From positions 1 to 38,810 of the forward strand of contig NZ_VSTH01000105.1 of assembly GCF_008123965.1 (NCBI RefSeq): a DNA stretch of 38,810 bases, given 5' to 3'. Below the pieces are notes generated by a model. That model saw nothing but the letters and a program-made list of their open reading frames with translations. It ran no database searches and had not been told where the DNA came from. The position numbers were made by a program, and so were the translations under genes. Shown one piece after another: positions 1 to 8,568 of the stretch; the first letter of the stretch is position 1; each line of letters starts with the position of its first letter. Source of the stretch: Bradyrhizobium hipponense (GTDB lineage Bacteria > Pseudomonadota > Alphaproteobacteria > Rhizobiales > Xanthobacteraceae).

Positions 1-463
1 AAGTTTGCAAGGAATCCCCTCCCGCACACCCGATTTCCGGCAAACTCGATTGCCTCAGTGGGCAGTTTCCGGATTCTAAATCAACGACTTGGGAATTCTT
101 CACGGACGACTTCTTCACGAAGCCAAGAAGTCCAAATGCGGTGCCGTCACTCCAGAATGCCGGTCCGGCGCTCATTTCCGCTCAATACGCTTATTGCCGG
201 CCCGCTCAGGAATCTCGCTGCAAAACTGTACTTGATCGCTAGCGAGCGAGCCTGCGCCCTCTGCCCCCGCCTGCACACCCTCTGCCGCGGCCTGCACACG
301 GTCAAGGCTAAACGTTCTACCTCGGGGGCGCTTCTACTTGGCCGAACTCGGGAATCTTCGCCAAACCGACTGATGGCGGCTCAAACGTACCGATTGCCCG
401 AATGTCAGGAAGGCGCCCGTCAGAAGGTGCGGGGAAGGCAACATGCGGCTTCAACCATTGTCC
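1..463. other. No recognisable gene
   Basis: I see no reading frame here that resembles a known protein and no RNA gene. The stretch adjoins remnants of unrelated genes and is probably degenerate island DNA. Confidence 0.4.
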
Positions 464-862
464 CGATTTAGATTCAGCTTGTGTTTGTTTTGGTATACGC
501 CGATCCGCTTCTTTGCTCGATCGATGACGTCGCCGAAGTGGAGCAGCTCAAAATAGGTCTCGCCCAGGGTTGACGACTACGAGGGCCCAAAAAAGGGAGC
601 TCGATTGAACGATCCCTGGCCGACTGAAAACGGTGTCCACGACCCGCTCAAACGCAGCGGATGACCATGTCGCGATAAGATAACTGTAAAATTGCCTCAG
701 CCCGCCTCCCGATTTCGCTGCAAGCAAATAAGCGTACTCTGAAAGGTCGCTGACATGTTCGTCATCGACACTCCGGAGGCCTTGAATTCGACCATAATGG
801 CTGAGCCTTCTTTGCTGAACAGAGCAATGTCTGGCCGCTTGTCGCCATCGCCCGCTTGGCAA
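464..862 (-). pseudogene. Remnant of a nuclease-like / ATPase-associated protein (C-terminal part)
   Basis: Read on the minus strand, two frames together give a coherent protein end. The first part contains RPDIALFSKEG followed by IMVEFKASG, an Asp-x(n)-Glu-x-Lys arrangement like that of PD-(D/E)XK nuclease-fold domains. After a frame change near 765 comes HVSDLSEYAYLLAAKSG and LRQFYSYLI. A further frame gives LLHFGDVIDRAKKRIGVYQ and a stop near 464. The order and texture match the C-terminal region of large proteins of unknown function that pair an N-terminal HATPase-type domain with a nuclease-like tail; that match is from memory. At least two frame breaks and the missing N-terminus make this a pseudogene. 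Confidence 0.4.
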
Positions 863-924
863 GCAGATTTTGGAACTCCTGGTCGATGGTCACTTTGGAA
901 GTATTTTTGCTGTCATCCCATGAC

Positions 925-1140
925 CGCACCCAGATCACCGCGCAGCTTACTCAGGCCGTCTATGTTAGTCGGTCCGGAAAATATCTGCTGATTCGCCAGG
1001 GTGCGAAGCTGATCGGCAAAGACGACAGCTCTGTCGCGTTCGGCCAGAGCCGCATCCTCTTGGGGACCCGCGTCATCATGCCCGGCGGCCACTCGATTGT
1101 GCTGGAACGCCAACCCGGCGCCTGCGGCAGCAGCCGCTGA
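925..1140 (+). pseudogene. trbI C-terminal fragment (conjugative transfer, VirB10-like)
   Basis: The frame reads AQLTQAVYVSRSGKYLLIRQG, then SSVAFGQSRILLGTRVIMP and LERQPGA before a stop. This is the conserved core of TrbI, the VirB10-like inner-to-outer-membrane scaffold of Trb mating-pair channels. The same segment occurs, better preserved, at 15215-15420, where the sequence around the bulky residues is LLVWTRIIMPDG; here one or more residues after LL are lost. No other trb gene lies beside it. It appears to be an orphan scrap from a second trb module or a duplicated one. Confidence 0.7.
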
Positions 1141-1169
1141 GCTGGCGAGAGACCGTCCGAGGCGCTTCC

Positions 1170-1760
1170 TCAGACGGGGCGGTTTTCGCTTCTGTTCTTC
1201 ACCGGCTGCATTTTAGCCAGGCCGTCCTCGTATGAGATGTCCGTGTATGATCCATCGATGTCCTTGGCCGCGTCGAGCAAGTAGTCGAGTCTACCGGCGG
1301 TACCCAGCTTCTTGATGTCATTCTTCTCGACGCCGGCGAAGTCCATCATCTCTTTCCACACCGTTGATTCGTCGCAAGGCAGAATGCGGAAGGTGATGTC
1401 GCCTATCTTGGTGCGGTACTTCGCGAGCAGATCAATGTTGTTGCAGAAGATGAAATAGCTGCCTTCGGGACTCAGCCTGCCGTCCAGCACCTTTGCGGCC
1501 TCAGGTAGATACGCAAACGAATGCAGATATCCGGCAAGAACTGCAATGGTCGGTTCGCCCTCCTGCGCGATTGCGAGAACTTGTTCGATAGAATAGTCGG
1601 GCGGTCGTTTTTCGTCGGCGAGCTGGGCTTGAAATTTCAGCGCGATGTCGCCTCGAAATCCAAATCGTCCCGACTTTGTTGTTTCGCTCTTAAGCACCGC
1701 ATTCAGCAAGCGCCCCTGCCTGTCCAACGGGCCAAGAGCGGTGTTGTCGATCGACGTCAT
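1170..1760 (-). CDS. Conserved-looking protein of unknown function, 196 aa, probably nif-regulated
   Basis: I do not recognise the family. The protein is soluble, with no signal peptide or membrane segment, and is moderately acidic in its C-terminal half. Notable stretches are GRFGFRGDIALKFQ, YSIEQVLAIAQEGEPTI, YFIFCNNIDLLAKYR and a charged tail ending near MQPVKNRSENRPV. The start at 1760 is supported by a strong ribosome site, GAGGAGG, five bases upstream. It is transcribed away from the iscA-nifS-nifT group. A -24/-12 type promoter on the same strand (1824-1839) sits about 65 bases upstream, so it may be co-induced with nitrogen fixation. The frame is open over its whole length and flanked by debris, which argues that it is maintained. 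Confidence 0.6.
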   Translation of the reverse strand: MTSIDNTALGPLDRQGRLLNAVLKSETTKSGRFGFRGDIALKFQAQLADEKRPPDYSIEQVLAIAQEGEPTIAVLAGYLHSFAYLPEAAKVLDGRLSPEGSYFIFCNNIDLLAKYRTKIGDITFRILPCDESTVWKEMMDFAGVEKNDIKKLGTAGRLDYLLDAAKDIDGSYTDISYEDGLAKMQPVKNRSENRPV

Positions 1761-1823
1761 GGAGCCTCCTCATCAGAGTGTGGTGTGCATGCGTCGCCCA
1801 ATGCGACGTGTCCGCTACCCTTA

Positions 1824-1839
1824 TGCAAGTTGTTTGCCG
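1824..1839 (-). promoter_or_regulatory. Candidate sigma-54 (-24/-12) promoter for the 196-aa unknown gene
   Basis: On the minus strand the sequence is CGGCAAACAACTTGCA. The GG and GC doublets have the correct 12-base register and the -12 element TTGCA is perfect. The -24 element (CGGCAA instead of TGGCAC) is weaker. Predicted transcription starts about 50 bases upstream of the gene start at 1760. Confidence 0.4.
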
Positions 1840-1957
1840 TCCCGCTATATCTGCGGCGACGTAGAGCGTAAGCGGCGGCTTGGCCCAATGTGCATGGATA
1901 GGTGCCGACACAATACGATTTCTTGGCCGAATGACGTCCGGACGTGGCAAATCCGCC

Positions 1958-1973
1958 TGTCGGAAAGCCGACG
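1958..1973. promoter_or_regulatory. Imperfect NifA upstream site (TGT-N10-ACG)
   Basis: TGTCGGAAAGCCGACG has the NifA spacing but ACG instead of ACA in the right half. It lies 58 bases upstream of the -24 element at 2031 and about 120 bases from the opposing candidate promoter at 1824-1839. It could serve both. A second near-match, TGG-N10-ACA, lies at 1895-1910. Confidence 0.3.
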
Positions 1974-2029
1974 TCGCAAATCGAACGTTGGGCTCCTGCA
2001 AAACGAACTGATTTCAGCTGCATCTCAAC

Positions 2030-2045
2030 TGGCATGGGATTTGCG
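2030..2045 (+). promoter_or_regulatory. Sigma-54 (-24/-12) promoter upstream of nif iscA
   Basis: TGGCATGGGATTTGCG carries GG (2031-2032) and GC (2043-2044) in the exact -24/-12 register, with one change from the TGGCAC consensus. It lies about 40 bases before the iscA start at 2084, so it probably drives the iscA-nifS-nifT group. Confidence 0.65.
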
Positions 2046-2083
2046 AATCGTGCCTTGCGACAAGACTTGAGAGCGAGCCAGAG

Positions 2084-2404
2084 ATGATCAACCTAACGGA
2101 TAGCGCTATAAGCGTACTGAAGGCTGCAATCGCCTCGACGACGCAGGCCGCAAGCGGTTTGCGGATTATGGTCGAAGGCGGCGGCTGTCAAGGGTTCACA
2201 TACAAGATGGATCTTGCTCATGAGCCGAGCTCCGAGGAGACCGTGTTCGAACAAGGCGGGGTTAAAGTCTTCGTCGATAACGCGAGCCGAGCGCATCTGA
2301 GCGGCACCACGATCGATTTCGTGGTGTCGCTCGAAGGATCAGGATTTCGCTTCGACAACCCAAATGCCAACTCGAGCTGCTCCTGCGGCAAATCGTGCAG
2401 GTGA
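2084..2404 (+). CDS. iscN: IscA/HesB-type iron-sulfur carrier of the nif cluster
   Basis: A 106-residue A-type Fe-S carrier that accepts or delivers clusters for nitrogenase maturation in the cytoplasm. The three invariant cysteines sit at C35 (in EGGGCQGF), C99 and C101 (in SSCSCGKSC), the same numbers as in E. coli IscA. The family length is about 105-110 residues, so it is complete. A ribosome site (GAGAGCGAG, loose) precedes ATG 2084. It follows a sigma-54 promoter and precedes a nifU scrap and nifS, an arrangement known from Rhizobium etli, where the homologue is called iscN. That naming is by context. A general housekeeping IscA is less likely given the promoter and neighbours. Confidence 0.85.
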   Translation: MINLTDSAISVLKAAIASTTQAASGLRIMVEGGGCQGFTYKMDLAHEPSSEETVFEQGGVKVFVDNASRAHLSGTTIDFVVSLEGSGFRFDNPNANSSCSCGKSCR

Positions 2405-2443
2405 GCCGCGTTCGGACCATTTCGCAATGGAAGAACATCGAAC

Positions 2444-2562
2444 ATGGGCCTGAAGGATGAGCCAACGAACCAGTCTTTGACTGTTGAGCCTTCGATCGCG
2501 AGCGGATTATCCGCGCCGTGCTCGATGAGTGCGGCCGAGTCCCGCTCCCGGCTCCAAAGTAG
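2444..2562 (+). pseudogene. Possible remnant of the NifU C-terminal domain
   Basis: Between iscA and nifS one frame gives DEPTNQSLTVE and, after a one-frame shift near 2490, another gives FDRERIIRAVLDE before a stop at 2562. The second string resembles the first helix of the NifU C-terminal domain (pattern IxxVLDExRP). The CxxC scaffold region is absent. Order iscA-nifU-nifS is known in some rhizobia, which supports a deleted nifU. The match is short, so the call is tentative. Confidence 0.35.
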
Positions 2563-2588
2563 GACGTTAAGTGCAGAGGGGAGAGCCC

Positions 2589-3782
2589 GTGCGGCCGATC
2601 TACCTGGACAACAACGCGACGACCCGTGCAGATCCTTTGGTGGTCGCGGCAATGCTGCCGTTCTTCTCTGCGCATTTCGGCAATGCGTCGTCCGCGCATG
2701 CATTCGGCACTGAGGTTGCGCCCGCATTGAAACAGGCGCGCCAGAAGCTGCAGGCCCTGATTGGCGCGGCATTCGATCATGAGATCGTCTTCACCTCGGG
2801 CGCGACTGAATCCGACAACACAGCGATCCTGTCCGCACTCGCCGTGCAGGAGGGACGCGACGAGATCGTCACGACCGCCGTTGAGCATCCGTCCGTGCTG
2901 TCCCTTATCAAGGAACTGGGCCGACGAGGAATCAAGACCCATCTGATTCCGGTCGATGCAAGCGGCAGATTGGATATCGAGGCTTATCGCAACGCATTGT
3001 CAAAGCGCACGTCGATCGTCTCGGTCATGTGGGCCAATAACGAAACCGGTACCATTTTTCCGGTGAAATCCCTCGCCAAGATGGCGCGCTCGGTCGGCGC
3101 GATCTTTCACACCGACGCGGTCCAAGCGGTCGGGCGGATTCCGATCGACCTGAAGACTACGGATATCGACATGCTGTCGCTCTCTGGCCATAAGCTCCAT
3201 GGCCCGAAGGGAATCGGCGCCCTGTACGTGCGCAAGGGAGTCGAGTTACGGCCGTTGATCTTCGGCGGCCCACAGGAGCGGCGTCGCCGCGCTGGTACCC
3301 AAAACGTTCCGGGTATTGTTGGGCTCGGCAAGGCGGCCGAACTCGCTGCGGCACACCTCGTACAAGAGCAGATGCAGATTGGCGTCCTTCGCGATCGGCT
3401 GGAGCAAGGCATTCTCGCGCTCGGCTGTTGCATGGTGCTTGGTGAAATCAAGAACCGTTTGCCAAATACGTCGAACATTGCCTTTGAGCATCTCGAAGCA
3501 GAGGCTATCGTGCACCAGCTCAACCGCAACGGAATTGCCGTCTCACTCGGTTCAGCCTGCGCGTCCGGCTCGATGGAGCCATCCCATGTCCTGCGCGCGA
3601 TGAGAGTACCACCGGCCTTTTTGCGCGGTGCGGTTCGCTTCTCGCTGTCGCGCGAGACGGCGCCGGATGAGATCGACCGTGTCCTGCAAGTCCTGCCGGA
3701 CATCACTGCCAAACAGAGAGCCTTGTGGCGTGCGTGTCAGGAGCGCGCGGGCGAGAGCTCACAACGTGCGGAGCTCCTATGA
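2589..3782 (+). CDS. nifS: Cysteine desulfurase NifS
   Basis: PLP-dependent cysteine desulfurase that removes sulfur from L-cysteine for nitrogenase Fe-S cluster assembly. I place the start at GTG 2589 because GGGGAGAG ends five bases before it; an upstream in-frame GTG at 2571 has no such site. With this start the protein has 397 residues, normal for NifS. The PLP-binding lysine is K202 in LSGHKLHGPKG, the ring-stacking histidine is H100 in AVEHPSV, and the persulfide cysteine is C324 in LGSACASGS; these numbers match Azotobacter NifS within one residue. Near the N-terminus is the family motif YLDNNATT. Its stop overlaps the nifT start (ATGA), implying translational coupling. It is probably co-transcribed with iscA from the promoter at 2030. 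Confidence 0.95.
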   Translation: MRPIYLDNNATTRADPLVVAAMLPFFSAHFGNASSAHAFGTEVAPALKQARQKLQALIGAAFDHEIVFTSGATESDNTAILSALAVQEGRDEIVTTAVEHPSVLSLIKELGRRGIKTHLIPVDASGRLDIEAYRNALSKRTSIVSVMWANNETGTIFPVKSLAKMARSVGAIFHTDAVQAVGRIPIDLKTTDIDMLSLSGHKLHGPKGIGALYVRKGVELRPLIFGGPQERRRRAGTQNVPGIVGLGKAAELAAAHLVQEQMQIGVLRDRLEQGILALGCCMVLGEIKNRLPNTSNIAFEHLEAEAIVHQLNRNGIAVSLGSACASGSMEPSHVLRAMRVPPAFLRGAVRFSLSRETAPDEIDRVLQVLPDITAKQRALWRACQERAGESSQRAELL

Positions 3783-4000
3783 AGGTCATGATTCGCCGTT
3801 CGCCCGAGACGGGCCTTTCGATTTATGTGCCCAAGAAGGATCTTGAGGAGCCGATTGTCGAATGGGAGCACGAGACGCTGTGGGGTGGTTGGATCAGAAT
3901 CGCGAACGGCTGGGTGCTCGACCTACCCGCGATGGCGAGTGACACCACCCTACCAATCACTATCAACGCCAAGAAGCGCGGCGGCGAAGCAACCGAATGA
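3779..4000 (+). CDS. nifT: NifT/FixU family protein
   Basis: A 73-residue protein of the NifT (FixU) family, found next to nif structural or accessory genes; its biochemical role is not settled. Recognisable family strings are MKVMIRR at the start, YVPKKDLEEPIV, LWGGWI, ANGWVLDLP and LPITINAKKR at the end. The start at 3779 overlaps the nifS stop by four bases. A second ATG at 3788 would remove the conserved first residues, so I prefer 3779. Confidence 0.93.
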   Translation: MKVMIRRSPETGLSIYVPKKDLEEPIVEWEHETLWGGWIRIANGWVLDLPAMASDTTLPITINAKKRGGEATE

Positions 4001-4489
4001 TGAATGCTGCGGTTCCACAAAACCTCGCCAACCGGCGGATGCGGAAGCTATTCTCGGCGGGGCGGTCCGGCACCTGCGAGGAACGCGACACCATTCCCTG
4101 GCTTGGGCCTGGCGCGACCGAGCGTACTGATCACTCCGGAAGCCCTCGTAGCGTTCTTCGCAACCAAGATCGCAGCGCGGTGCCAAAGGCAATCTGGGCC
4201 TGAGCTCAGCACTGAGGCGCCGGGCCAGCGATGGCGTTGATCGGGGAGGCCTTCGACGCCCCCTTGCGCCCACATCGCCAGCCCGCTCGTTGTATTCCGC
4301 GCGTCTTCACTGCGTCAGGCCAACCGGCTGTAACTCCGCAACATTCAGTTTCGAGAGGGTTGAATCTCGCGCCGGGCCAGGTCGTAAGCTTAAAAATCGT
4401 GATGCGACGTCCGCCATGCAAATCCTTGAACCATCAAACAAAGAGCCTCGACGAACTCGCGAAGTGGAAGGCCAACGCCCTCCGCGCCT
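4001..4489. other. No recognisable gene
   Basis: Short overlapping frames only, with no convincing family resemblance. It lies between nifT and the broken oligopeptidase, whose upstream part (signal or N-terminal residues) may be included but cannot be read. Confidence 0.35.
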
Positions 4490-5832
4490 GATGATGATCC
4501 CTATCTATGGTTGGAACAGATCGAAGGCGCGCGGGCGCTGAACTTCGGGAAGCGGCAGAATAGCAGAACGCTGGAGGTGTTTGGCGGACCGGCAGCCGAA
4601 CGAGACAGAGATGCGCTGACCGCGATTTACGACCGGCCCGACAATATCCCCTATGTCGGCGCGGCGGGTGTCTCTACAACCTATGGAAGGACGCCAACAA
4701 TCCACGCGGCCTCTGGCCGCGAGAGTATCGCAGGCCGAACCCATCATGGGAGATCCTGCTCGAGCTCGATCAACTCGCCGTCAGCGAAGGCGAGGACCGG
4801 CTTCTGAACGCCACGCCCGCACCGCCAGGAAATCATTCGCGGTGGATCTTGAGTCTATCGCGCGGCGGAAGCGATGCCGTGACTTTGCGTGAATTCGACA
4901 CTGACACGAAGCTCTTCATCGACGATGGCTTTATCTTGCCCGAAGCAAAGGTAGCGGCGTATGGCTCGATTCTGATACGCTGGTGTTGTTAAGCTCTCAA
5001 GGCGACGGCATGGCCGCGACCACCGGCTATGCGCGCACCGTGAGGCTGTGGCGGCGTGGCACGCATGTTGACAAGCGGCAGTGATCTTTGAGACCAGGGC
5101 CGCTCATGTGTCAGTGGGTTGCAGTGTTGACGACACTGTCGTGCCGCCCAGGATCTGGTTCCTCGATGCGACAGACGTCTCCAATTGTGTGGTCTGGCTC
5201 GGCGATGAAACGGGCGCCAAGACGAGGCTCGATCTGCCAAGTAACATCTGGATGCAGTCGCACCGCAACTGGCTTGCCCTGAAGCCGCGCGAATCCTGGT
5301 CTGTGGCAGGGCAGACCTATGCCGCGGACATGGTAATCGTCATCTCGCTGCCGGTGTTTCTGGCGGGCAGCCGCCAGTTCGAGGTTCTCTTCGAGCCGGG
5401 CCCGCGCCGTGCGCTGCAGAGCTTCTTTTGGAGTGCGGGCAAGCTCGTGCCTTGTATTCTCGACGAACTCCGGCCAGTCTTCGAGATCTGCACGCCATCC
5501 GATAATGGCTGGAACCGCGAGCGATTGGGCGGGCTTCCTGATCTTGGCTCGTCGACATCTGGTCTCTCGATCACGATCCGTCCGAGAGCAATGGCGACTT
5601 GCTGGCCCACGTCGAGGATCCGCTCACCCCGCCGTCCCTCATCCTGATGGAGCGGGGCGTTGCCAGTGCCGCCGTGCTGAAGCAGGCGAAGAAGACGCTT
5701 GCCGCGGAGCACTGCGTGGTCACGCGGCATGAGGCTATCTCGATCGACGGTGAGCGAATTCCCCATTTACAGACCGGCCCGGTCAGACAGACCGACAACG
5801 GGCCGGTACGTAGGAGCCCGCGTGATCGGTAA
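4490..5832 (+). pseudogene. S9 prolyl oligopeptidase family, propeller-domain remnant
   Basis: Several frames in succession give the N-terminal half of a prolyl-oligopeptidase-type serine peptidase. It begins with DDPYLWLEQIEGARAL (4493), continues with ERDRDALTAIYDRPDNIPYVG, LWPREYRRPNPSWEILLELD, LSRGGSDAVTLREFDTDTK, VSVGCSVDD, IWFLDATD, LKPRESWSVAGQTY and GDLLAHVEDPLTPPSLILMERG, and ends near ISIDGERIP. At least four frameshifts break it. The catalytic alpha/beta-hydrolase half with Ser-Asp-His is missing. Rhizobial symbiotic replicons often carry such oligopeptidases (for example on the NGR234 plasmid, from memory). It occupies the place just upstream of nifB where nifA often lies in other rhizobia. 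Confidence 0.75.
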
Positions 5833-6054
5833 CGGGGCTGCTTCTCGTCTGCATCTACTAAGGCTCGCTGCATCAAGTTGTCCTTCAAAGCGTCCGGAAA
5901 GTCTTTTGCGGATTGTGCTTTGCACAGGCGTCACATTTTGACGACAAGATCAACTTTCAACGACGCCACCCGCCTGCTTTTTGCCAAGGGCATAGGTGAA
6001 GCAGCCAACCCGTCGTCAAAACAACGCTGCCAGCGCTCTTGTGATCGCAATCTC

Positions 6055-6070
6055 TGTCAGCTTTCCAACA
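6055..6070 (+). promoter_or_regulatory. NifA upstream activator sequence for nifB
   Basis: TGTCAGCTTTCCAACA is an exact TGT-N10-ACA site. It lies 78 bases upstream of the -24 element of the promoter at 6148-6163, a normal distance for NifA action through DNA looping. Confidence 0.85.
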
Positions 6071-6147
6071 TGAGTTGTAAAACTGACATTCGAGCGGGCG
6101 TTACCTAACTACTTGAAGCGAACCGCAAAAGTCATTTGTGGCAGGCA

Positions 6148-6163
6148 TGGCACGCCAGTTGCT
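6148..6163 (+). promoter_or_regulatory. Sigma-54 (-24/-12) promoter of nifB
   Basis: TGGCACGCCAGTTGCT is a full consensus match (TGGCAC-N5-TTGCW). Transcription should start near 6175. This decides the nifB start, because in-frame codons upstream of the promoter cannot be used from this transcript. Confidence 0.92.
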
Positions 6164-6232
6164 CTTGGCTTTTCAGAAACGACTCTGGGGATGATTGCCG
6201 GAAGAGTTCGGCTTGCGAATAGAATTGGAAAA

Positions 6233-7786
6233 ATGAGTACTTCAGCGCAACACCAGGTGTCCTGCGACGGCGGCGAGATCAACGAGACCATGCAAGCGGT
6301 CACTAAGCACAAGGGCTGCGGTACGATCGGCGGCAGCGGGAAGGCGAGCTGCGGATCTCAGGCCGGCATCGGCCATCTGCCAAATGAGATCTGGGAAAAG
6401 GTGAAGAACCATCCCTGCTACAGCGAGGAGGCGCACCACCATTATGCCCGCATGCATGTCGCGGTTGCACCCGCCTGCAATATCCAGTGCAATTACTGCA
6501 ATCGTAAATACGATTGCGCCAACGAATCGCGCCCCGGCATTGTCAGCGAGAAGTTGACGCCGGAGCAGGCCGCCAAGAAGGTGCTGGCGGTCGCTTCCGC
6601 GATCCCTCAGATGAGCGTGGTCGGCGTTGCCGGCCCTGGCGATCCGCTAGCGAATCCGGACAAGACATTCAAGACGTTCGAGCTTGTGAACAAGCTCGCG
6701 CCAGGTATCAAGCTGTGCCTCTCGACGAACGGTCTTGCGCTAGCCGATCATGTCGACACGATCGCAAGACTCAAGATCGATCACGTGACGATCACGATCA
6801 ACATGATCGATCCCGAAATTGGTGCAAAGATCTATCCTTGGATCTTTTACCGCCATAAGCGCTACACCGGCGTTGAAGCTGCAAGCATCCTCAGCAATCG
6901 GCAGCTCCAGGGCGTGGAGATGCTCACCGCGCGCGGCATCCTATGCAAAGTCAACTCGGTGATGATTCCCGGGATTAACGATCAGCATCTGGTTGAGGTT
7001 AACAAGGCTGTGAAGTCGCGCGGGGCCTTCCTGCATAATGTGATGCCGCTGATATCGTCGCCCGAGCACGGCACCGTGTTCGGTCTCAGGGGGCAACGCG
7101 GCCCGACCGCACAGGAAGTGACAGCGTTGCAGGATAGCTGCGAAAGCAAGATGAACATGATGCGCCATTGTCGCCAGTGCCGAGCCGACGCCGTCGGACT
7201 GCTCGGAGAGGACCGCGGCTCGGAGTTCACCATGGAAAAGATCATGGCGATGGACATCAAATACGACGAGCAGCCCCGAAAGGAGTATCAGGCCAAAGTC
7301 GAGAAGGCGCGCATCACAAAGCTTGCGGCCAAGCAGGAGGAGCTTGCGGGGCTCGCCAGCGCTTCCAGCGAAATCAAGGTGCTGGTGGCGGTTGCAACCA
7401 AGGGGTCGGGATTGATCAACCAGCACTTCGGTCATGCCAAGGAGTTCCAGATCTACGAGCTCTCGACTTCAGGCGCGAAATTCGTTGGTCATCGTCCTAT
7501 CCATCCCTATTGCCAGGGCGGCCATGGCGAGGACAGCAAGCTCGAAATCGCCATCGGCGCCATCAAGGATTGCCTCGCCGTATTCGTGTCAAAGATCGGC
7601 GGCTGCCCGAAGGCCGAATTGATCAAGGCCGGCATCGAGCCGGTCGATCAGTACGCCTGCGAGTTCATCGATGCCTCGGCGATCGCCTGGTTCAAACTCT
7701 ATCTCGATAAAGTCAATGAGGGGAAGGTCAAGCACGTTGAGCGGGTCGATCCGGCCCGCCACAATGCGCTGATTTCCGCCGCCTGA
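6233..7786 (+). CDS. nifB: NifB, radical-SAM enzyme of FeMo-cofactor biosynthesis
   Basis: Forms the NifB-co [8Fe-9S-C] precursor by SAM-dependent carbide insertion. I start it at ATG 6233, after the sigma-54 promoter, giving 517 residues; the frame is open further upstream (to 6113) but that would include the promoter. ATG 6191 is a possible alternative. The radical-SAM cysteines are C82, C86 and C89 in ACNIQCNYCNRKYDC, followed by ESRPG typical of NifB. The GxGxP-type glycine motif appears as VAGPGDPLANP. A NifX/NafY-like cofactor-binding domain occupies about residues 380-490 (IKVLVAVATKG, NQHFGHAKEFQIYE, HPYCQGG). It is complete and undisturbed. fdxN follows after 16 bases, so the two are one operon. 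Confidence 0.97.
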   Translation: MSTSAQHQVSCDGGEINETMQAVTKHKGCGTIGGSGKASCGSQAGIGHLPNEIWEKVKNHPCYSEEAHHHYARMHVAVAPACNIQCNYCNRKYDCANESRPGIVSEKLTPEQAAKKVLAVASAIPQMSVVGVAGPGDPLANPDKTFKTFELVNKLAPGIKLCLSTNGLALADHVDTIARLKIDHVTITINMIDPEIGAKIYPWIFYRHKRYTGVEAASILSNRQLQGVEMLTARGILCKVNSVMIPGINDQHLVEVNKAVKSRGAFLHNVMPLISSPEHGTVFGLRGQRGPTAQEVTALQDSCESKMNMMRHCRQCRADAVGLLGEDRGSEFTMEKIMAMDIKYDEQPRKEYQAKVEKARITKLAAKQEELAGLASASSEIKVLVAVATKGSGLINQHFGHAKEFQIYELSTSGAKFVGHRPIHPYCQGGHGEDSKLEIAIGAIKDCLAVFVSKIGGCPKAELIKAGIEPVDQYACEFIDASAIAWFKLYLDKVNEGKVKHVERVDPARHNALISAA

Positions 7787-7802
7787 AGGATGGGTTCAGA
7801 CA

Positions 7803-8027
7803 ATGCCGTTCAAGATCATCGCCTCGCAATGCACGGGCTGTTCAGCGTGCGAAACGCAATGCCCGAACCTCGCTATCTCCGAGGTAGCCGGCGCTTTCCT
7901 GATCGATTCTGAGAAATGCACCGAGTGCGCCGGCTACTTTGACGAACCGCAATGCGTGGCGGTTTGCCCGGTTGACTACACATGCGTGCTCGACACGGCG
8001 CTGCCGCGTTATCAGAAGCCTGCCTGA
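7803..8027 (+). CDS. fdxN: 2[4Fe-4S] ferredoxin FdxN
   Basis: A 74-residue bacterial-type ferredoxin that supplies electrons or clusters in nitrogen fixation; in rhizobia the gene regularly follows nifB. The first cluster motif is C10, C13, C16 and C20 (CTGCSACETQCP). The second uses C39, C42, C51 and C55, with the longer spacer CAGYFDEPQC seen in FdxN-type proteins. A further cysteine is present at 61. Start ATG 7803 lies 16 bases after the nifB stop with GAAGGATGGG as ribosome site. Confidence 0.94.
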   Translation: MPFKIIASQCTGCSACETQCPNLAISEVAGAFLIDSEKCTECAGYFDEPQCVAVCPVDYTCVLDTALPRYQKPA

Positions 8028-8568
8028 GGGCCACGATGGATGCCACTACGACACTAGCGGTTCAGAAACTCGGGCGGATCATGCTCCGCCTTGACGAGCC
8101 GCCGGCCGCGGCTGTCGCCCTCCCAAACCGGGTGGACGGCTCGCCCTGGTCGCCGAGGTGCCAGTTGCCAAGCCATATTGTGGCGACGCGAACGTCGGCG
8201 GGACTGCGTCAAGCTATTCCTGCCGGCCGGAAGGCCGCGGTCTTGAGCGTCGAGGATCGATTTCGCCGATGGGTCCACCAAGAGCGGACCCGTCTTCCGC
8301 GATATCAATCCAGTCACCTGGGGCCATCATTGAACATGCGACATTCATGCCGGAGGTCTTCTTCAGTCGGTCATCCGAGCGAAACGAGAGCGTCCTCATC
8401 GAGTCCTGTGTTGGTCGCACGGTGTCGAGCCTCGCAGGGCGGCAAGGTTATCCTATCACCTCGATGAAGATGCAGAAAATCAACCTGTGCCAAGCCAAGG
8501 CGGTCGTGATGCGGAGATGATTTTGCTGCCGACCGGCGCGGTCGTGCCACGAAGCCCGAATTCGGCTG
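8028..8568. other. Spacer between fdxN and nifZ without identified gene
   Basis: Frames of up to about 160 codons are open, including one from an ATG at 8036, but none resembles a protein I know and their composition looks like frames opened by high GC. No sigma-54 promoter was found here. In related clusters nifZ follows fdxN closely, so this stretch is probably inserted or decayed DNA. Confidence 0.35.

Noticed and set aside
6113..6232. N-terminal extension of NifB by 40 residues
   Set aside because: It would include the sigma-54 promoter at 6148-6163 and lies upstream of the expected transcript start.
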